Source: Salinisphaera sp052044135 | Lineage (GTDB): Bacteria; Pseudomonadota; Gammaproteobacteria; Nevskiales; Salinisphaeraceae | Direction: 5' to 3' | DNA length: 64,000 nucleotides | Assembly (NCBI RefSeq): GCF_052044135.1 | Contig: NZ_JBQDYF010000019.1 | Span: 1-64,000 of the forward strand | Shown: positions 1 to 8,713 of the stretch, piece after piece | Numbering within the stretch: the first letter of the stretch is position 1 | Layout of the letters: each line of letters begins with the position of its first letter | Program-made: the position numbers and the translations under genes | The notes under the pieces: generated by a model | The model's input: the letters and a program-made list of their open reading frames with translations, nothing else | Told to the model about the DNA's origin: nothing | The model's database searches: none

Positions 1-104
1 GGATTTAGCCATGAACCTGGCCGCCTGTGAATGATGGGGTTTGTGGATCGCTTACGATGGCTCGCGGGGTCATCAGTTTTGTTCAGGTGTCGGAGACGAG
101 CTGC

Positions 105-692
105 ATGCACGATATATCCGAGGCACTCAGACTTCCCAACCGCGAAACGCTCCCGCCGAGGATTGCCTTCCTTCGCGAGCATTACCCGAAATCGCGATGG
201 CAGGTGCATGGGAATTACGGCGAGCTTGCCGCGTTCTGGCTTGAGGTTCATGACAGCCTGCGCGCACAAGGCGGTGCCTTGCAGCGCATGACCCGCGAGT
301 TCCGGGAAGGCGAAAGCGGGGGCGCCAGCGCGTTCCAACGTTCATTCATGCCCCGGCTCGGCCGTTACCTGCAGCATCTCGAGGGACACCACCATATCGA
401 GGATGGGCATTATTTTCCGCGTTTCCGTGCCCTGGACAGGCGTATGCGGCTCGGCTTCGACTTGCTCGAGAACGATCACGAAATCATCCACGCAGCGGTG
501 TTACGTGTCGCGGACAGCGCAAGGGCGTTCATGCAGGCCCTGGCGCGGGGTGAGGATGCGGGGCGCTTTGCCGCCGACGACTATATTGCGGGTGCCGATC
601 GATTGCTCACATTGCTCGGCCAGCATCTGACCGACGAAGAGGATCTGGTGATCCCCGCCATGCTCGAACATACCGAGCAGCCGTTGCGGTAG
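105..692 (+). CDS. Hemerythrin HHE-domain protein
   Basis: A 195-residue soluble protein with the spaced histidine/acidic pattern of hemerythrin cation-binding domains: HGNYGE near residue 27, a HHHIEDGHYF cluster near residue 95, ENDHEIIH near 120 and QHLTDEED near 170. The family forms a four-helix bundle that binds a non-haem di-iron centre and is used for oxygen, NO or iron sensing and storage; which of these applies here cannot be told. The start at 105 is preferred over the longer frame from 27 because GGAGACGAG lies just upstream and homology begins there. It stands alone, convergent with the GST-like gene. No signal peptide or membrane segment is visible. Confidence 0.85.
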   Translation: MHDISEALRLPNRETLPPRIAFLREHYPKSRWQVHGNYGELAAFWLEVHDSLRAQGGALQRMTREFREGESGGASAFQRSFMPRLGRYLQHLEGHHHIEDGHYFPRFRALDRRMRLGFDLLENDHEIIHAAVLRVADSARAFMQALARGEDAGRFAADDYIAGADRLLTLLGQHLTDEEDLVIPAMLEHTEQPLR

Positions 693-745
693 CGCCTGAA
701 CACCCGGGGGAGCGGTCACATTATTTGGCGACCGATATGTTATTT

Positions 746-799
746 TTATTTGCGCTCATTCGCGTACATTTGCGGACAAAATGCCCTTCTTATTCAGTC
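746..799 (+). repeat. Diverged dispersed repeat, copy A
   Basis: This non-coding stretch (TTATTTGC...GGACAAAATGC...TTCAGTC) matches 44054-44106 at most positions by eye, in the same orientation, with one single-base gap. It sits in the convergent gap between the hemerythrin and GST-like genes. It could be a decayed insertion-site or element-end remnant; no function is claimed. Confidence 0.5.
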
Positions 800-883
800 A
801 GCTGAGTGTCGTATATAATCAAAGGCCAAGCACCCGACTGATGCTTCCGCTACGACGATTCTGAAGGGCGGCCGGGGACGTCG

Positions 884-2020
884 TCAGGGGTTGGTCGCCG
901 TCTGGCCCGGGCCGGGCGCCGCCACGAGACGATTATTCTCGCGCCGCAATCGGGTCGGGATGTCCATCGACAGCGCTTCGAGACCGCCGGTTTCACGCAG
1001 CAAGTCGTCGACCGGTGCACGCTCGGCCGGCGCCAATGAGGCATAGAAATCGATGGCCCGTTGCAGCATCCATTGCGGATAGGGCATGAGGGCGCGCTCG
1101 GCTTCAGTGCCATTCAACCTGAAACGATGGCTGCCGATTCGCCGTGGCAATCGTTCCCCGGGATGGGCCTGCGCCCACGCGGCCACCGTGGCCACGGTAT
1201 CCCGAAGCACGGGAAACTGTTCAGCGAATTGCCGGCGCAGGATGGGCAAGAGCGTTTTCGGAATCGCGTCGCCTGGCATCCAGGTCCCGCAGGGTGGGTT
1301 GAAGTCGAACATGCGCTCGACCCAGCGAGCCACCGCGGGTGCCCGTTGGCGCATCAGCCGGCCCGGTGCGGGGTCGCGGTACAAATGGGCGTAGAGCGGC
1401 GCGATCAGGCCGAAATCGGCGAGGGAGGCGCGGTCCCCCAATGCATAGCGGTGCGCGGAGAAATGGGTTTCCAGGTCATCCAGCAACGCTTCATAGCTGT
1501 GCTCGATCGCCGGCACGGTTTCGGGATGGATGCCGAGCGCGGGCAGCATCCCGGCGAACCGGTCGGCATGGCGGCTGGCGATCAGGCGGCGGAGAAAGGC
1601 TGGCGCCCAGGGCAGGGCAACGCGGCCAAACTCGGCCAGCAGGAATTTCCGGTTCTGGCGGGGATAATTCCAGCGATAGTGCATGGCCGGAATCAATAGC
1701 CATTCGTCGGCGTATAGCTCGAGCAGCAGCGCGGTCAAACGCTGTTTAGGGGTTGGCGGGTATACCGAGCGTGCCGGTTCGCGGGCCTCGATGGTATCGA
1801 TGATGGCGGTCGTATCCTGAATGAATCGGCCCTCCGGCGTTTCGACCACCGGTATGAAGGCCACACCGGTCTTCGGCACGATGATTCGTTTGTACACCCG
1901 TAATGTCGACAGGCGCTCGCGGTAGGCGAGCCCCTTGTATCGCAGGTAGGCCCGCGCCTTCCCGGTATAAAGTGAAAACGCCGTGCCATAGAGCGTGTAT
2001 GCGGAATCATTCTTTGCCAT
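884..2020 (-). CDS. Glutathione S-transferase family protein
   Basis: A 378-residue protein with an N-terminal thioredoxin-fold GST domain (LYGTAFSLYTGKARAYL near residues 7-23, then a VPKTGVAFIPVVETPEG cis-proline segment and QDTTAIIDTIEAR). A helical GST C-terminal domain follows, with a tail of roughly 100 residues beyond the usual GST length. The likely role is glutathione-dependent conjugation or isomerisation; the substrate is unknown. The start is the ATG at 2018-2020, because the longer frame reads upstream non-coding GC-rich DNA. It lies downstream of the MFS gene on the same strand, 119 bases away with a hairpin between, so co-transcription is possible but not certain. Confidence 0.8.
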   Translation of the reverse strand: MAKNDSAYTLYGTAFSLYTGKARAYLRYKGLAYRERLSTLRVYKRIIVPKTGVAFIPVVETPEGRFIQDTTAIIDTIEAREPARSVYPPTPKQRLTALLLELYADEWLLIPAMHYRWNYPRQNRKFLLAEFGRVALPWAPAFLRRLIASRHADRFAGMLPALGIHPETVPAIEHSYEALLDDLETHFSAHRYALGDRASLADFGLIAPLYAHLYRDPAPGRLMRQRAPAVARWVERMFDFNPPCGTWMPGDAIPKTLLPILRRQFAEQFPVLRDTVATVAAWAQAHPGERLPRRIGSHRFRLNGTEAERALMPYPQWMLQRAIDFYASLAPAERAPVDDLLRETGGLEALSMDIPTRLRRENNRLVAAPGPGQTATNP

Positions 2021-2073
2021 ATCGGGTCCGTGCGTCTTGCGAGGGGGCAGGCCTGCCGTGAAAGCCCGGATAC

Positions 2074-2089
2074 GCCCGTCCGAACGGGC
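2074..2089. other. Stem-loop between MFS and GST-like genes
   Basis: GCCCGT and ACGGGC form a perfect 6-bp stem around a CCGA tetraloop, immediately followed by other CCCG/CGGG inverted segments. There is no T-run on the minus strand, so it is a weak or factor-assisted terminator, or an RNA-stability hairpin, for the MFS transcript. Confidence 0.35.
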
Positions 2090-2139
2090 ACGGCCAGGCT
2101 GGCGGCCGTACCCGTTCGGGCGCCCGGGTGCGGAGCGAA

Positions 2140-3495
2140 TCAGCGCTTGCGATCGGCCGCGTAGGGGTGACCGATGGCGTGCGCATCCGGTCGGTGGAAC
2201 AGCAGTGTCAGGATGACCGACGATACCGCCAATGCGGTCAACAGGAAGAATGCATCGGCGAAGCTGCCCTGGCTGCCGACCACCCACCCGGTGATGGCAG
2301 GTGCCAGGAAGCCGGCAATCGCGAAGCCGAAATCCATGATGCCGAGCGCAGTCGCCGAGCGATCGGGCGCGATATCGACATTCACGGCGTAATAGGCGGA
2401 GTTGGCGCCCATCGAAGCCGCCAGCGCGATGGTGATCAGAATGAGTGACAAGGTCAGACTGGATGAGAACGCGACCGGCAGGATGGCGACCGCCGCAATG
2501 GCCTGCGTTCCGGCGATCAGATAACTCCGGGCCGGTCGGAGGCGGCGGCTGCGTTTAAGCAGGCGATCGGAAACATGCCCGAGGCTGAACAGCACCACCG
2601 CGGCCGCGGCCCACGGAACGACCGAAAACCAGCCGACCGCCGATACGCTCAGGTTAAAGACCTTTTCCAGGTAACCGGGGAGCCAGGTCATGAAGAAAAA
2701 CAGAAAATAACCGAAAACGAAAAAAGCCCAGTAGTTCGCCAGCAAGGTCGGATTGGTCATCAAACGGCGCCAGGAGGTCGAGGTGGCACCGTCGGCCTCG
2801 GCGGGCGCGGTGTCGTCGTTCTCGTCGGTCGCCGAATTGCTGTGCTCGCCCAGGCGGCGTATCTCTTTCAACTCGGCTTCGTTGACGAAGCCGGATTGTT
2901 CCGGCCGGTCGCGGAACAGCAGCCACCACAACGGCAGCCAAAGTAAGCTGATTACGGCCAGCACGAAGAACATGCCGCGCCAGCCCAGCCACGCGATCAG
3001 GCTGGAGACCACCGGTGCGCCGATGGCCAGCGAGACCGGTACGGCCGTCAGCGAGGAACCCATCGCCCGGCCGCGTTCGCGCGGCGACAACCAGCGGCTG
3101 ATTGCGCCGGTCATGCCGGGAAACATCGGGCCCTCGGCCAAACCCAGCGCGGCCCGAGCGACCAGGGCCAGCGTGAAACCCTGGACCAGGCCGGTGCCGC
3201 CGATCGAGACGACCCAAAGCGCGACCGAGATCGCCAGAACGATGCGCGGGCCGAAGCGATCGACCAGTATGCCGCCAAGGAAGGTGGTCAACGCATAACC
3301 GATGCCGAACGCCCCGAGCACCAGACCGCGCTGTGAATCGCCAATGCCGAGTTCCTTCGCCATCGGTCCGATCGCATAGGAGATCGCGGAGCGATCGATA
3401 TAGTTGATGATGATGATGGCGAAAAGAAGTGCGACCACCACCCAGCGGTAGTGGGTGGCCGCGGGCGCACCCTGCGCTGCCTGTGCCTGACTCAT
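2140..3495 (-). CDS. MFS transporter, anion:cation symporter type
   Basis: A 451-residue integral membrane protein with about 12 hydrophobic segments. It carries the ACS-family opening IINYIDRSAISYAIGPMA near residue 30, the RFGPR loop between TM2 and TM3, and the conserved segment GLAEGPMFPGM. Members of this group import organic anions such as hexuronates, galactonate, glucarate or phthalate by proton symport; the substrate here is unknown. A hydrophilic central loop (around residues 205-235, rich in D, E and S) joins the two halves, as is usual. The gene follows the alcohol dehydrogenase on the same strand after 275 bases. A good palindrome at 3520-3539 just upstream of the start suggests its own repressor-controlled promoter. 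Confidence 0.85.
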   Translation of the reverse strand: MSQAQAAQGAPAATHYRWVVVALLFAIIIINYIDRSAISYAIGPMAKELGIGDSQRGLVLGAFGIGYALTTFLGGILVDRFGPRIVLAISVALWVVSIGGTGLVQGFTLALVARAALGLAEGPMFPGMTGAISRWLSPRERGRAMGSSLTAVPVSLAIGAPVVSSLIAWLGWRGMFFVLAVISLLWLPLWWLLFRDRPEQSGFVNEAELKEIRRLGEHSNSATDENDDTAPAEADGATSTSWRRLMTNPTLLANYWAFFVFGYFLFFFMTWLPGYLEKVFNLSVSAVGWFSVVPWAAAAVVLFSLGHVSDRLLKRSRRLRPARSYLIAGTQAIAAVAILPVAFSSSLTLSLILITIALAASMGANSAYYAVNVDIAPDRSATALGIMDFGFAIAGFLAPAITGWVVGSQGSFADAFFLLTALAVSSVILTLLFHRPDAHAIGHPYAADRKR

Positions 3496-3519
3496 GTCCT
3501 GTTCCCGTGTTGGTATCTA

Positions 3520-3539
3520 ACGTGATGAATGGATCACGT
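3520..3539. promoter_or_regulatory. Operator-like palindrome upstream of MFS gene
   Basis: ACGTGAT-gaatgg-ATCACGT is a perfect 7-bp inverted repeat with a 6-base spacer, about 25 bases upstream of the MFS start codon at 3495. A further TATCT/AGATA pair flanks it slightly off-centre. The position fits a repressor or activator site; the cognate regulator is not identifiable here. Confidence 0.5.
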
Positions 3540-3770
3540 ACAAGATATCAGCGGGTGGCGACGTGGTGGTTGATTCGGACGCATCTGCCGGCTGCAGTCG
3601 CCCGTTCTGTCCGTTGCCTGGCCCCGGACCTGTCGGCGGTCGCGGCGAGTCGCTTGCGCCGTCGCGTCATGACGGCGTGCCGGGCGCGCACTGCAAAAGG
3701 CGCCCGGCGCGTGGTATCGACCCCGGCCCGGGCGAGCGCCGCCGCTCACGCCGCGCGATCGGAATAGGCG

Positions 3771-4844
3771 CTAAGGGGTGATGGCGATCTTGAGCACGCC
3801 ATCCTGCTGATGCGCGAAGAGATCGTAGGCCGCCTCGATGTCATCCAGCTTGTAGCGATGCGTGACCAGTGGCGCCAGGTCGACGCGTCCCGACGCCACC
3901 ACGTTGAGCAGGCGGCGCATGCGTTCCTTGCCGCCGGGGCAGAGCGTGGTCACGATGCGGTTATCGCCCAGACCGGCACTGAATGCGCCCAGAGGGATGG
4001 TCAGATCCTGGGAGTACACGCCGAGGCTGGACAATGTACCGCCGGGGCGAAGCACGCTGAGGGCAGACTCGAAGGTGTTCTGTGTGCCCAGCGCTTCGAT
4101 GGCCACATCCACGCCGCGGCCATCGGTCAGCGAGCGGATGGTCTCGATCGGATCGTCCTGGTTGAAGTCGATCACCGTGTCGGCGCCGAGGCGACGGGCG
4201 ACGGCCAGCCGTTCCGGCACCGTGTCCACCACGATGATTCGCGTGGCGCCCTGCAGACGTGCGCCCGCCGTGGCACAAAGCCCGATCGGGCCCTGGGCGA
4301 ATATCGCCACGGTATCGCCGATGCGAATCCTGCCGCTTTCCGCGCCGGAAAAGCCGGTTGACATGATGTCCGGGCACATCAGGACCTGCTCGTCGGTGAG
4401 GTCGTCGGGAATCGGCGCCAGATTCGCCATGGCATCCGGTACGCGGACGTATTCGGCCTGGCAGCCGTCGATGGTATTGCCGAAACGCCAGCCGCCCATC
4501 GTCTTCCAGCCATGCGGCGCGCCGCAGCCGCATTGCGAATGACAGCCATCCAACGAGGCATAGCTCGTACCATCGGGCGTGATTGCACCGGCGATGACCC
4601 GCTGGCCTTCGGTATAGCCGGTCACCTGGGCCCCGAGTTTCTCGATCACGCCCACCGGTTCATGGCCGATCGTCAGTCCGCGGGCGACCGGGTATTCACC
4701 CTTGAGAATATGTACGTCGGTGCCGCATATCGTGGTCGTCGTGATGCGTATCAACGCATCGAGCGGGCCAATGTCGGGGATCGGCTTGTCTTCGAGTACG
4801 ATACGGCCGGGTTCGACAAATACGGCGGCTTTCATCTGGCTCAT
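3771..4844 (-). CDS. Zinc-dependent alcohol dehydrogenase (MDR, secondary-ADH-like)
   Basis: A 357-residue medium-chain dehydrogenase. Catalytic zinc ligands are recognisable as Cys in TICGTDVH (about residue 38), the His-Glu pair in GHEPVG (about 60) and Asp in CPDIMSTGFSGAE (about 150). This Cys-His-Asp set is typical of the Thermoanaerobacter/Clostridium secondary-alcohol dehydrogenase branch. The Rossmann segment ends IIVVDTVPERL; the Asp after the second strand favours NAD over NADP. A Cys-rich stretch (CHSQCGCG) lies in the lobe. The start at 4844 is chosen because GGAG precedes ATG by a normal distance and the family begins with MKAAVF. It probably oxidises a secondary alcohol or reduces a ketone or aldehyde; the physiological substrate is unknown. 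It lies upstream of the MFS gene on the same strand. Confidence 0.85.
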   Translation of the reverse strand: MSQMKAAVFVEPGRIVLEDKPIPDIGPLDALIRITTTTICGTDVHILKGEYPVARGLTIGHEPVGVIEKLGAQVTGYTEGQRVIAGAITPDGTSYASLDGCHSQCGCGAPHGWKTMGGWRFGNTIDGCQAEYVRVPDAMANLAPIPDDLTDEQVLMCPDIMSTGFSGAESGRIRIGDTVAIFAQGPIGLCATAGARLQGATRIIVVDTVPERLAVARRLGADTVIDFNQDDPIETIRSLTDGRGVDVAIEALGTQNTFESALSVLRPGGTLSSLGVYSQDLTIPLGAFSAGLGDNRIVTTLCPGGKERMRRLLNVVASGRVDLAPLVTHRYKLDDIEAAYDLFAHQQDGVLKIAITP

Positions 4845-5156
4845 GGCGGGCGACTCCGGGTCTGTAATCGGCAAACACGCCGACAGGGAGTACACGATGC
4901 GCGCGATTGCGCCCGCCGCATGTTGATCTGCGTCATCTCGCGCCATGATCGGGCGGCAGTAGCGGCCACGCGGCGTGGCGCCCAGTCGCAGCATCCCGGG
5001 GGTTACAGCCCGTCGCCGCGCGTCCTGTCTGGCGCAACATCACGCGGGCGGCGGCGCGGAAACTTACGTTACAGGGCATCAGCCCGAGCCGGTCGGACTG
5101 TCCCTGCCAGCGCACAGTGGACGCGGGCTTGCCCGGCCATCGCTCGTGTTATCGCA
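4845..5156. other. Intergenic region, no gene seen
   Basis: This 312-base gap lies between the alcohol dehydrogenase start and the desaturase stop, both on the minus strand. It presumably contains the alcohol dehydrogenase promoter. I see no convincing ORF, tRNA or strong terminator. Confidence 0.5.
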
Positions 5157-6260
5157 TCAAGCCGCGTCGGCGACGTCGGCGGCTGTGTTTGTCACGCGCC
5201 GGCGGCGACGTCCGGGCAAGGACATGCGCAGAATGCGTCGTGCCACACCACCGGCCTGGCGTGCCAGCGAGCCCGTGTTGTAGTTGATGCCGTACTCTGC
5301 GCAGAGCGCCTGGACCCGCGGGGCGATCTCGCGATAGCGATGCGAGGGCATATCGGGAAACAGGTGATGCTCGATCTGATAGCTCAAATGGCCGGACAGC
5401 ACATGAAACGGTACCGAGCCCGTCAGGTTGGACGAGCCCAGCAATTGCCGCAGATACCATTGCCCACGGCTCTCGTCGGTGGCTTCGGCGCGGTCGTACA
5501 TCTCGACTTCGTCGGTGAAATGTCCGCAGAAGATGATCAGAAACGACCAGATATTGCGTGTGAAATTGGCCGAGAGATTACCCGCCAGAACCGGCGCGAA
5601 CAGCGGGCCCGCCAGAGCCGGGAACAGCAGGTAGTCCTTGAGCAACTGGCCGCGCACCTTGGCGAGGATCTGGCCGGCCTGGGCGCGCATGTCCTTCCAG
5701 CTCTTGTCGCGGCCCAGGCGCTCGAACTCCAGGTCGTGCAGCGCCACGCCCCACTGGAAGAACGCCGCCAGCAGCAGCGCGATGCCGGGCTGGGCCAGGA
5801 ATCGTGGCGCCCACGCCTGATCTTCGCTCACACGCAACAGGGTGTAGCCGAGATCGCGGTCCAGATCGACGATATTGGTGAACGTGTGGTGCACGTAGTT
5901 GTGCGAGTGCTTCCACTGTGCCGACGGGCAGGTGTTGTCCCATTCGTAGGTGGCCGAATCCAGGGCCGGATCGTTCATCCAGTCCCACTGTCCGTGCATG
6001 ACGTTGTGCCCGATCTCCATGTTCTCGAGGATTTTCGACAGCGCCAGCAACGAGGTCCCCGCCAGCCAGGCCGGCGGCAACAGGCCGGCGAACAGCAGCG
6101 CGCGGCCCGCGACCTCGCTGGCACGCTGGGTTCGTAGCACGCGAAGGATGTAACGCGCGTCGCGCTCGCCGAGATCGCTCATGACGTCATCGCGAATCTG
6201 GTCTAGCGCCTGACCGAACGCGCCCAGGTCGGCCTCGCTCAGATGGGTGGGCTTGCTCAT
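5157..6260 (-). CDS. Fatty acid desaturase (membrane di-iron, DesA/DesB type)
   Basis: A 367-residue membrane desaturase with the three histidine boxes that bind the di-iron centre: HNVMHGQWD, HSHNYVHH and QIEHHLFP. The hydrophobic pairs between them fit the usual hairpin topology. The family inserts a cis double bond, usually delta-9, into acyl-CoA or phospholipid acyl chains to keep membranes fluid, taking electrons from a ferredoxin-type reductase. That partner is encoded immediately upstream (6325-7422) with a 64-base gap, so the two form one unit like Pseudomonas desB-desC. The start at 6260 begins MSKPTHLSEAD; the longer frame runs into non-homologous sequence. Arginine-rich C-terminus. 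Confidence 0.9.
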   Translation of the reverse strand: MSKPTHLSEADLGAFGQALDQIRDDVMSDLGERDARYILRVLRTQRASEVAGRALLFAGLLPPAWLAGTSLLALSKILENMEIGHNVMHGQWDWMNDPALDSATYEWDNTCPSAQWKHSHNYVHHTFTNIVDLDRDLGYTLLRVSEDQAWAPRFLAQPGIALLLAAFFQWGVALHDLEFERLGRDKSWKDMRAQAGQILAKVRGQLLKDYLLFPALAGPLFAPVLAGNLSANFTRNIWSFLIIFCGHFTDEVEMYDRAEATDESRGQWYLRQLLGSSNLTGSVPFHVLSGHLSYQIEHHLFPDMPSHRYREIAPRVQALCAEYGINYNTGSLARQAGGVARRILRMSLPGRRRRRVTNTAADVADAA

Positions 6261-6324
6261 GACAAAGTGTCCCCGAACGCGCCGGGCGTTCCGTGGTGAA
6301 AATGTGAGAAGAAATATTGGCGGA

Positions 6325-7422
6325 TCAGAAATCGATCGCCACGTCGCCCGCGGCGGCGTGGATACAAAGCTGGAGATCGGTGTCGCGCACCTGCCGGACG
6401 CGATCGGTGCGCAGATCCCGCACCGTGCCCTCGGCGATACGACATTTACAGGCGTGGCATATGCCCATTCGACAGCCATACGGCGGCGACAGACCGGCGC
6501 GCTCCGCGATTTCCAGCAGCGAGCCGTGTTCGCCCGATGCCGCGATATCGCTTTTCAGGAACTGCACCGCCCCCTGGCCGTGTGCGCTGGCCCGTCGGCT
6601 GGCCGCGAACTGCTCGCGATGCAACGGCGCGCTCGAACGTGCGGCGATCAGGGTTTCGGCGGTATCCATGAAACCGGCCGGCCCGCAGAGCCAGGTCTCG
6701 CGCTCGGCCAGATCCGGCACCCGGGCATCCAGTGCGGCGCCATCGAGTCGCGCGCCGCCGGCGCCGGTAAATACGGTAATCGACTGCAGCCGCGCGTGCT
6801 CGGCCGCCAATGCCTCGAGTTCGTCCGCATAGATCATGTCGACCGGCGCGCGGGCGTAATGCAGAAAGACAATGTCGGTCGACGCGCCGTGTGAAAGCCA
6901 TGTCCGCAGCACACTCATCACCGGGGTGATGCCGCTGCCGGCACTCAACAACAGCGCCCTGGCCGGCGCCTGCGACGGCGGACAGAAATCGCCTTCGGCC
7001 GGGCTCAGATACAGCAACTGGCCGCGCTGCGCGTGGTCCACCAGATGGTTGCTGACGCGGCCGGCGCCGTTTCGCTTGACGGTGATTTCGATCAACGGGT
7101 CGCCCGGAGCGCTGGCGATAGAAAAACAGCGGCTGTGGCGCACGCCGTCCAGCGTCAGGCCGACCAATACGTGCTGACCGGCGTGATGGCCACGCCAATT
7201 GCTGTTCGGCTCGATCGCAAGCGTGACGCTGTCGCGCGTCTGGCGCACGGCGTGCACGACGCGTCCGCGCGGCTCGGCCAGCGATAACCGATCGTCGATC
7301 AGCGCCAGGTAGTCGTCCACCGAGGACGGATGGGCGAGGCCCCGGGCCAGCGCACTGCCGAGCATCCGCTTGACGATCGGATTCAAGGGTTTTGCGTCAT
7401 GTGTGTGTACACATGTGCACAT
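6325..7422 (-). CDS. Ferredoxin reductase partner of desaturase (FAD/NAD, 2Fe-2S)
   Basis: This protein has three domains in order: an FAD-binding barrel with RCFSIASAPGD near residue 105, an NAD-binding domain with SAGSGITPVMS near residue 175, and a C-terminal plant-type 2Fe-2S domain with CRMGICHAC (Cys-x4-Cys-x2-Cys) and a last Cys in LQLCIHAA. It should pass electrons from NAD(P)H to the adjacent desaturase. The start is uncertain. ATG at 7422 and TTG at 7431 both read through a palindrome, while conserved homology (NPIVKRMLGSALARG) begins only near residue 14 of this model, so TTG at 7386 or ATG at 7365 are possible. No strong ribosome site decides it. Confidence 0.85.
   Translation of the reverse strand: MCTCVHTHDAKPLNPIVKRMLGSALARGLAHPSSVDDYLALIDDRLSLAEPRGRVVHAVRQTRDSVTLAIEPNSNWRGHHAGQHVLVGLTLDGVRHSRCFSIASAPGDPLIEITVKRNGAGRVSNHLVDHAQRGQLLYLSPAEGDFCPPSQAPARALLLSAGSGITPVMSVLRTWLSHGASTDIVFLHYARAPVDMIYADELEALAAEHARLQSITVFTGAGGARLDGAALDARVPDLAERETWLCGPAGFMDTAETLIAARSSAPLHREQFAASRRASAHGQGAVQFLKSDIAASGEHGSLLEIAERAGLSPPYGCRMGICHACKCRIAEGTVRDLRTDRVRQVRDTDLQLCIHAAAGDVAIDF
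7405..7420. promoter_or_regulatory. Palindromic operator candidate for the desaturase operon
   Basis: GTGTACACATGTGCAC is an imperfect 16-bp palindrome (12 of 16 positions symmetric) containing a perfect inner TGTGTACACA at 7404-7413. It lies at the 5' end of the reductase-desaturase operon, in the place where TetR-type lipid sensors such as DesT act in pseudomonads. Its sequence is not the known DesT box, so any regulator is unassigned. Confidence 0.4.
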
Positions 7423-7698
7423 TAAGCGCAATGTCGTGCCGCGTCAATGCGCGTTACGAGGGCGGCGACATCGAGCTGCCGCGCGCGCCGGATGACAGCC
7501 GCCGCAATGCCGGCACGCGCCCGTTTGAGGCCTTGCGGGCTCCGGTCACGGCAGCCGGCCGTACCGAAACCGCGCCCGCCGAATGGTTGAAATCCGGCCA
7601 CGTTGCGCCCGCGATCGATCGGGCCCCGGCTGGCCTGCACGCCAGCTTGATTGACCGCGGCGACCGCATGCCGGGCCGGGCAAGCGGTAAGGGCGGGT

Positions 7699-8613
7699 TC
7701 AGTCGCTGGTGTTGTCGGCTCGATCCAATACCTGGAGCAGGTTGGCGAGTGTGGCGCTCGGATCATCGCGCCGCCAGGCAACGCCAGTGTCCAGTTGTGG
7801 CGGATGGCAGGCAAGCGGCACATAACGAATACCGGTGCGGGCCAGATGGCGCAGCGACTCCGGTACCAGCGCGATACCCATGCCGGCGGAGACGAGGCTG
7901 ATGATGGTCTGCATCTGAATTGCGTGCTGGGCGATATCGGCCGGGCCGCCGCACTCCAGATAATAGTTCGTCACCAGGTCGTGGAACGACGGCGCGACCT
8001 GGCGCGGAAACACGATCAACGGCGACGTGACCACGGCCTCCGGCGAAAGCTGTCCCCGGGTCAGCATCAGCCGCCCATTGGCGAGCCATTGCTCAGGCAC
8101 GGCCGCCATCAACGGCTCCGACATGAGCCGGCGATAAGCCAGCCGGCCCGGCAGCGCGGCATGCGCGGGCGGGATGAGTATGCCGGCATGGATCTCGCCG
8201 CCCATCAGAGCCGTGATCTGTACATCGCTGGTGGCTTCGGTCAGCGCCAGGTCGACGTTGGGGTAGAGCGTGCGGAAACGCTGGACCAGAGCCGGCAACA
8301 GGCTGTAATCGGCGGTGCTGACGAACGCGAGGTTCAAGCGGCCCGTTTCGCCGCGCCGGATGCGACGCGCGGTTTCCGGCAGCGCGTCCACCGCCGCCAG
8401 CGCCCTGCGCACGGGCTCCAGCCATGCCTCGCCGAAAGGCGTCAGCGCCACGGACCGTTTGGTGCGCATGAACAGTGCAGCCCCGAGTTCGCGTTCGAGC
8501 GCGCGGATCGACTGGCTGAGCGGCGGCTGCGTCATATGCAGCCGCTCGGCCGCCTTGCCGAAATGCAACGTCTGGGCAACCGCCACGAAATGCCTGAGCC
8601 GTCGCAAATCCAT
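7699..8613 (-). CDS. LysR-family transcriptional regulator
   Basis: A 304-residue LysR regulator. The winged helix-turn-helix occupies residues 1-60 (MDLRRLRHFVAVAQTLHFGK, then AAERLHMTQPPLSQSIRALE), and a periplasmic-binding-like effector domain runs from about 90 to 295. The family binds a co-inducer and usually controls the divergently transcribed neighbour. Here that is ilvD, with start codons only 100 bases apart. The wHTH resembles BenM/CatR/IlvY-style members, so a role in ilvD control is inferred from layout only. Confidence 0.88.
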   Translation of the reverse strand: MDLRRLRHFVAVAQTLHFGKAAERLHMTQPPLSQSIRALERELGAALFMRTKRSVALTPFGEAWLEPVRRALAAVDALPETARRIRRGETGRLNLAFVSTADYSLLPALVQRFRTLYPNVDLALTEATSDVQITALMGGEIHAGILIPPAHAALPGRLAYRRLMSEPLMAAVPEQWLANGRLMLTRGQLSPEAVVTSPLIVFPRQVAPSFHDLVTNYYLECGGPADIAQHAIQMQTIISLVSAGMGIALVPESLRHLARTGIRYVPLACHPPQLDTGVAWRRDDPSATLANLLQVLDRADNTSD

Positions 8614-8713
8614 CTGTCATATCCTGTGCGACTTAATAAAGCATAAATAATATATTTCAAAAACCGACGAGCGGAAAATAGCATGGCCGGGTGCGATGAA
8701 CCGGAGGAACATC
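8614..8713. promoter_or_regulatory. Divergent LysR/ilvD promoter region
   Basis: This 100-base gap is strikingly AT-rich in its middle (TTAATAAAGCATAAATAATA) compared with its surroundings. It must hold the promoters of both divergent genes and probably the LysR site. The ilvD ribosome site GGAGG is at its right end, 7 bases before ATG. Confidence 0.6.

Noticed and set aside
4512..6137. A 541-codon open frame on the plus strand
   Set aside because: It lies antisense to the alcohol dehydrogenase and desaturase genes, which have clear motifs. Its composition (Arg/Ala/Gly-rich, no motif) is that of GC-rich shadow frames.
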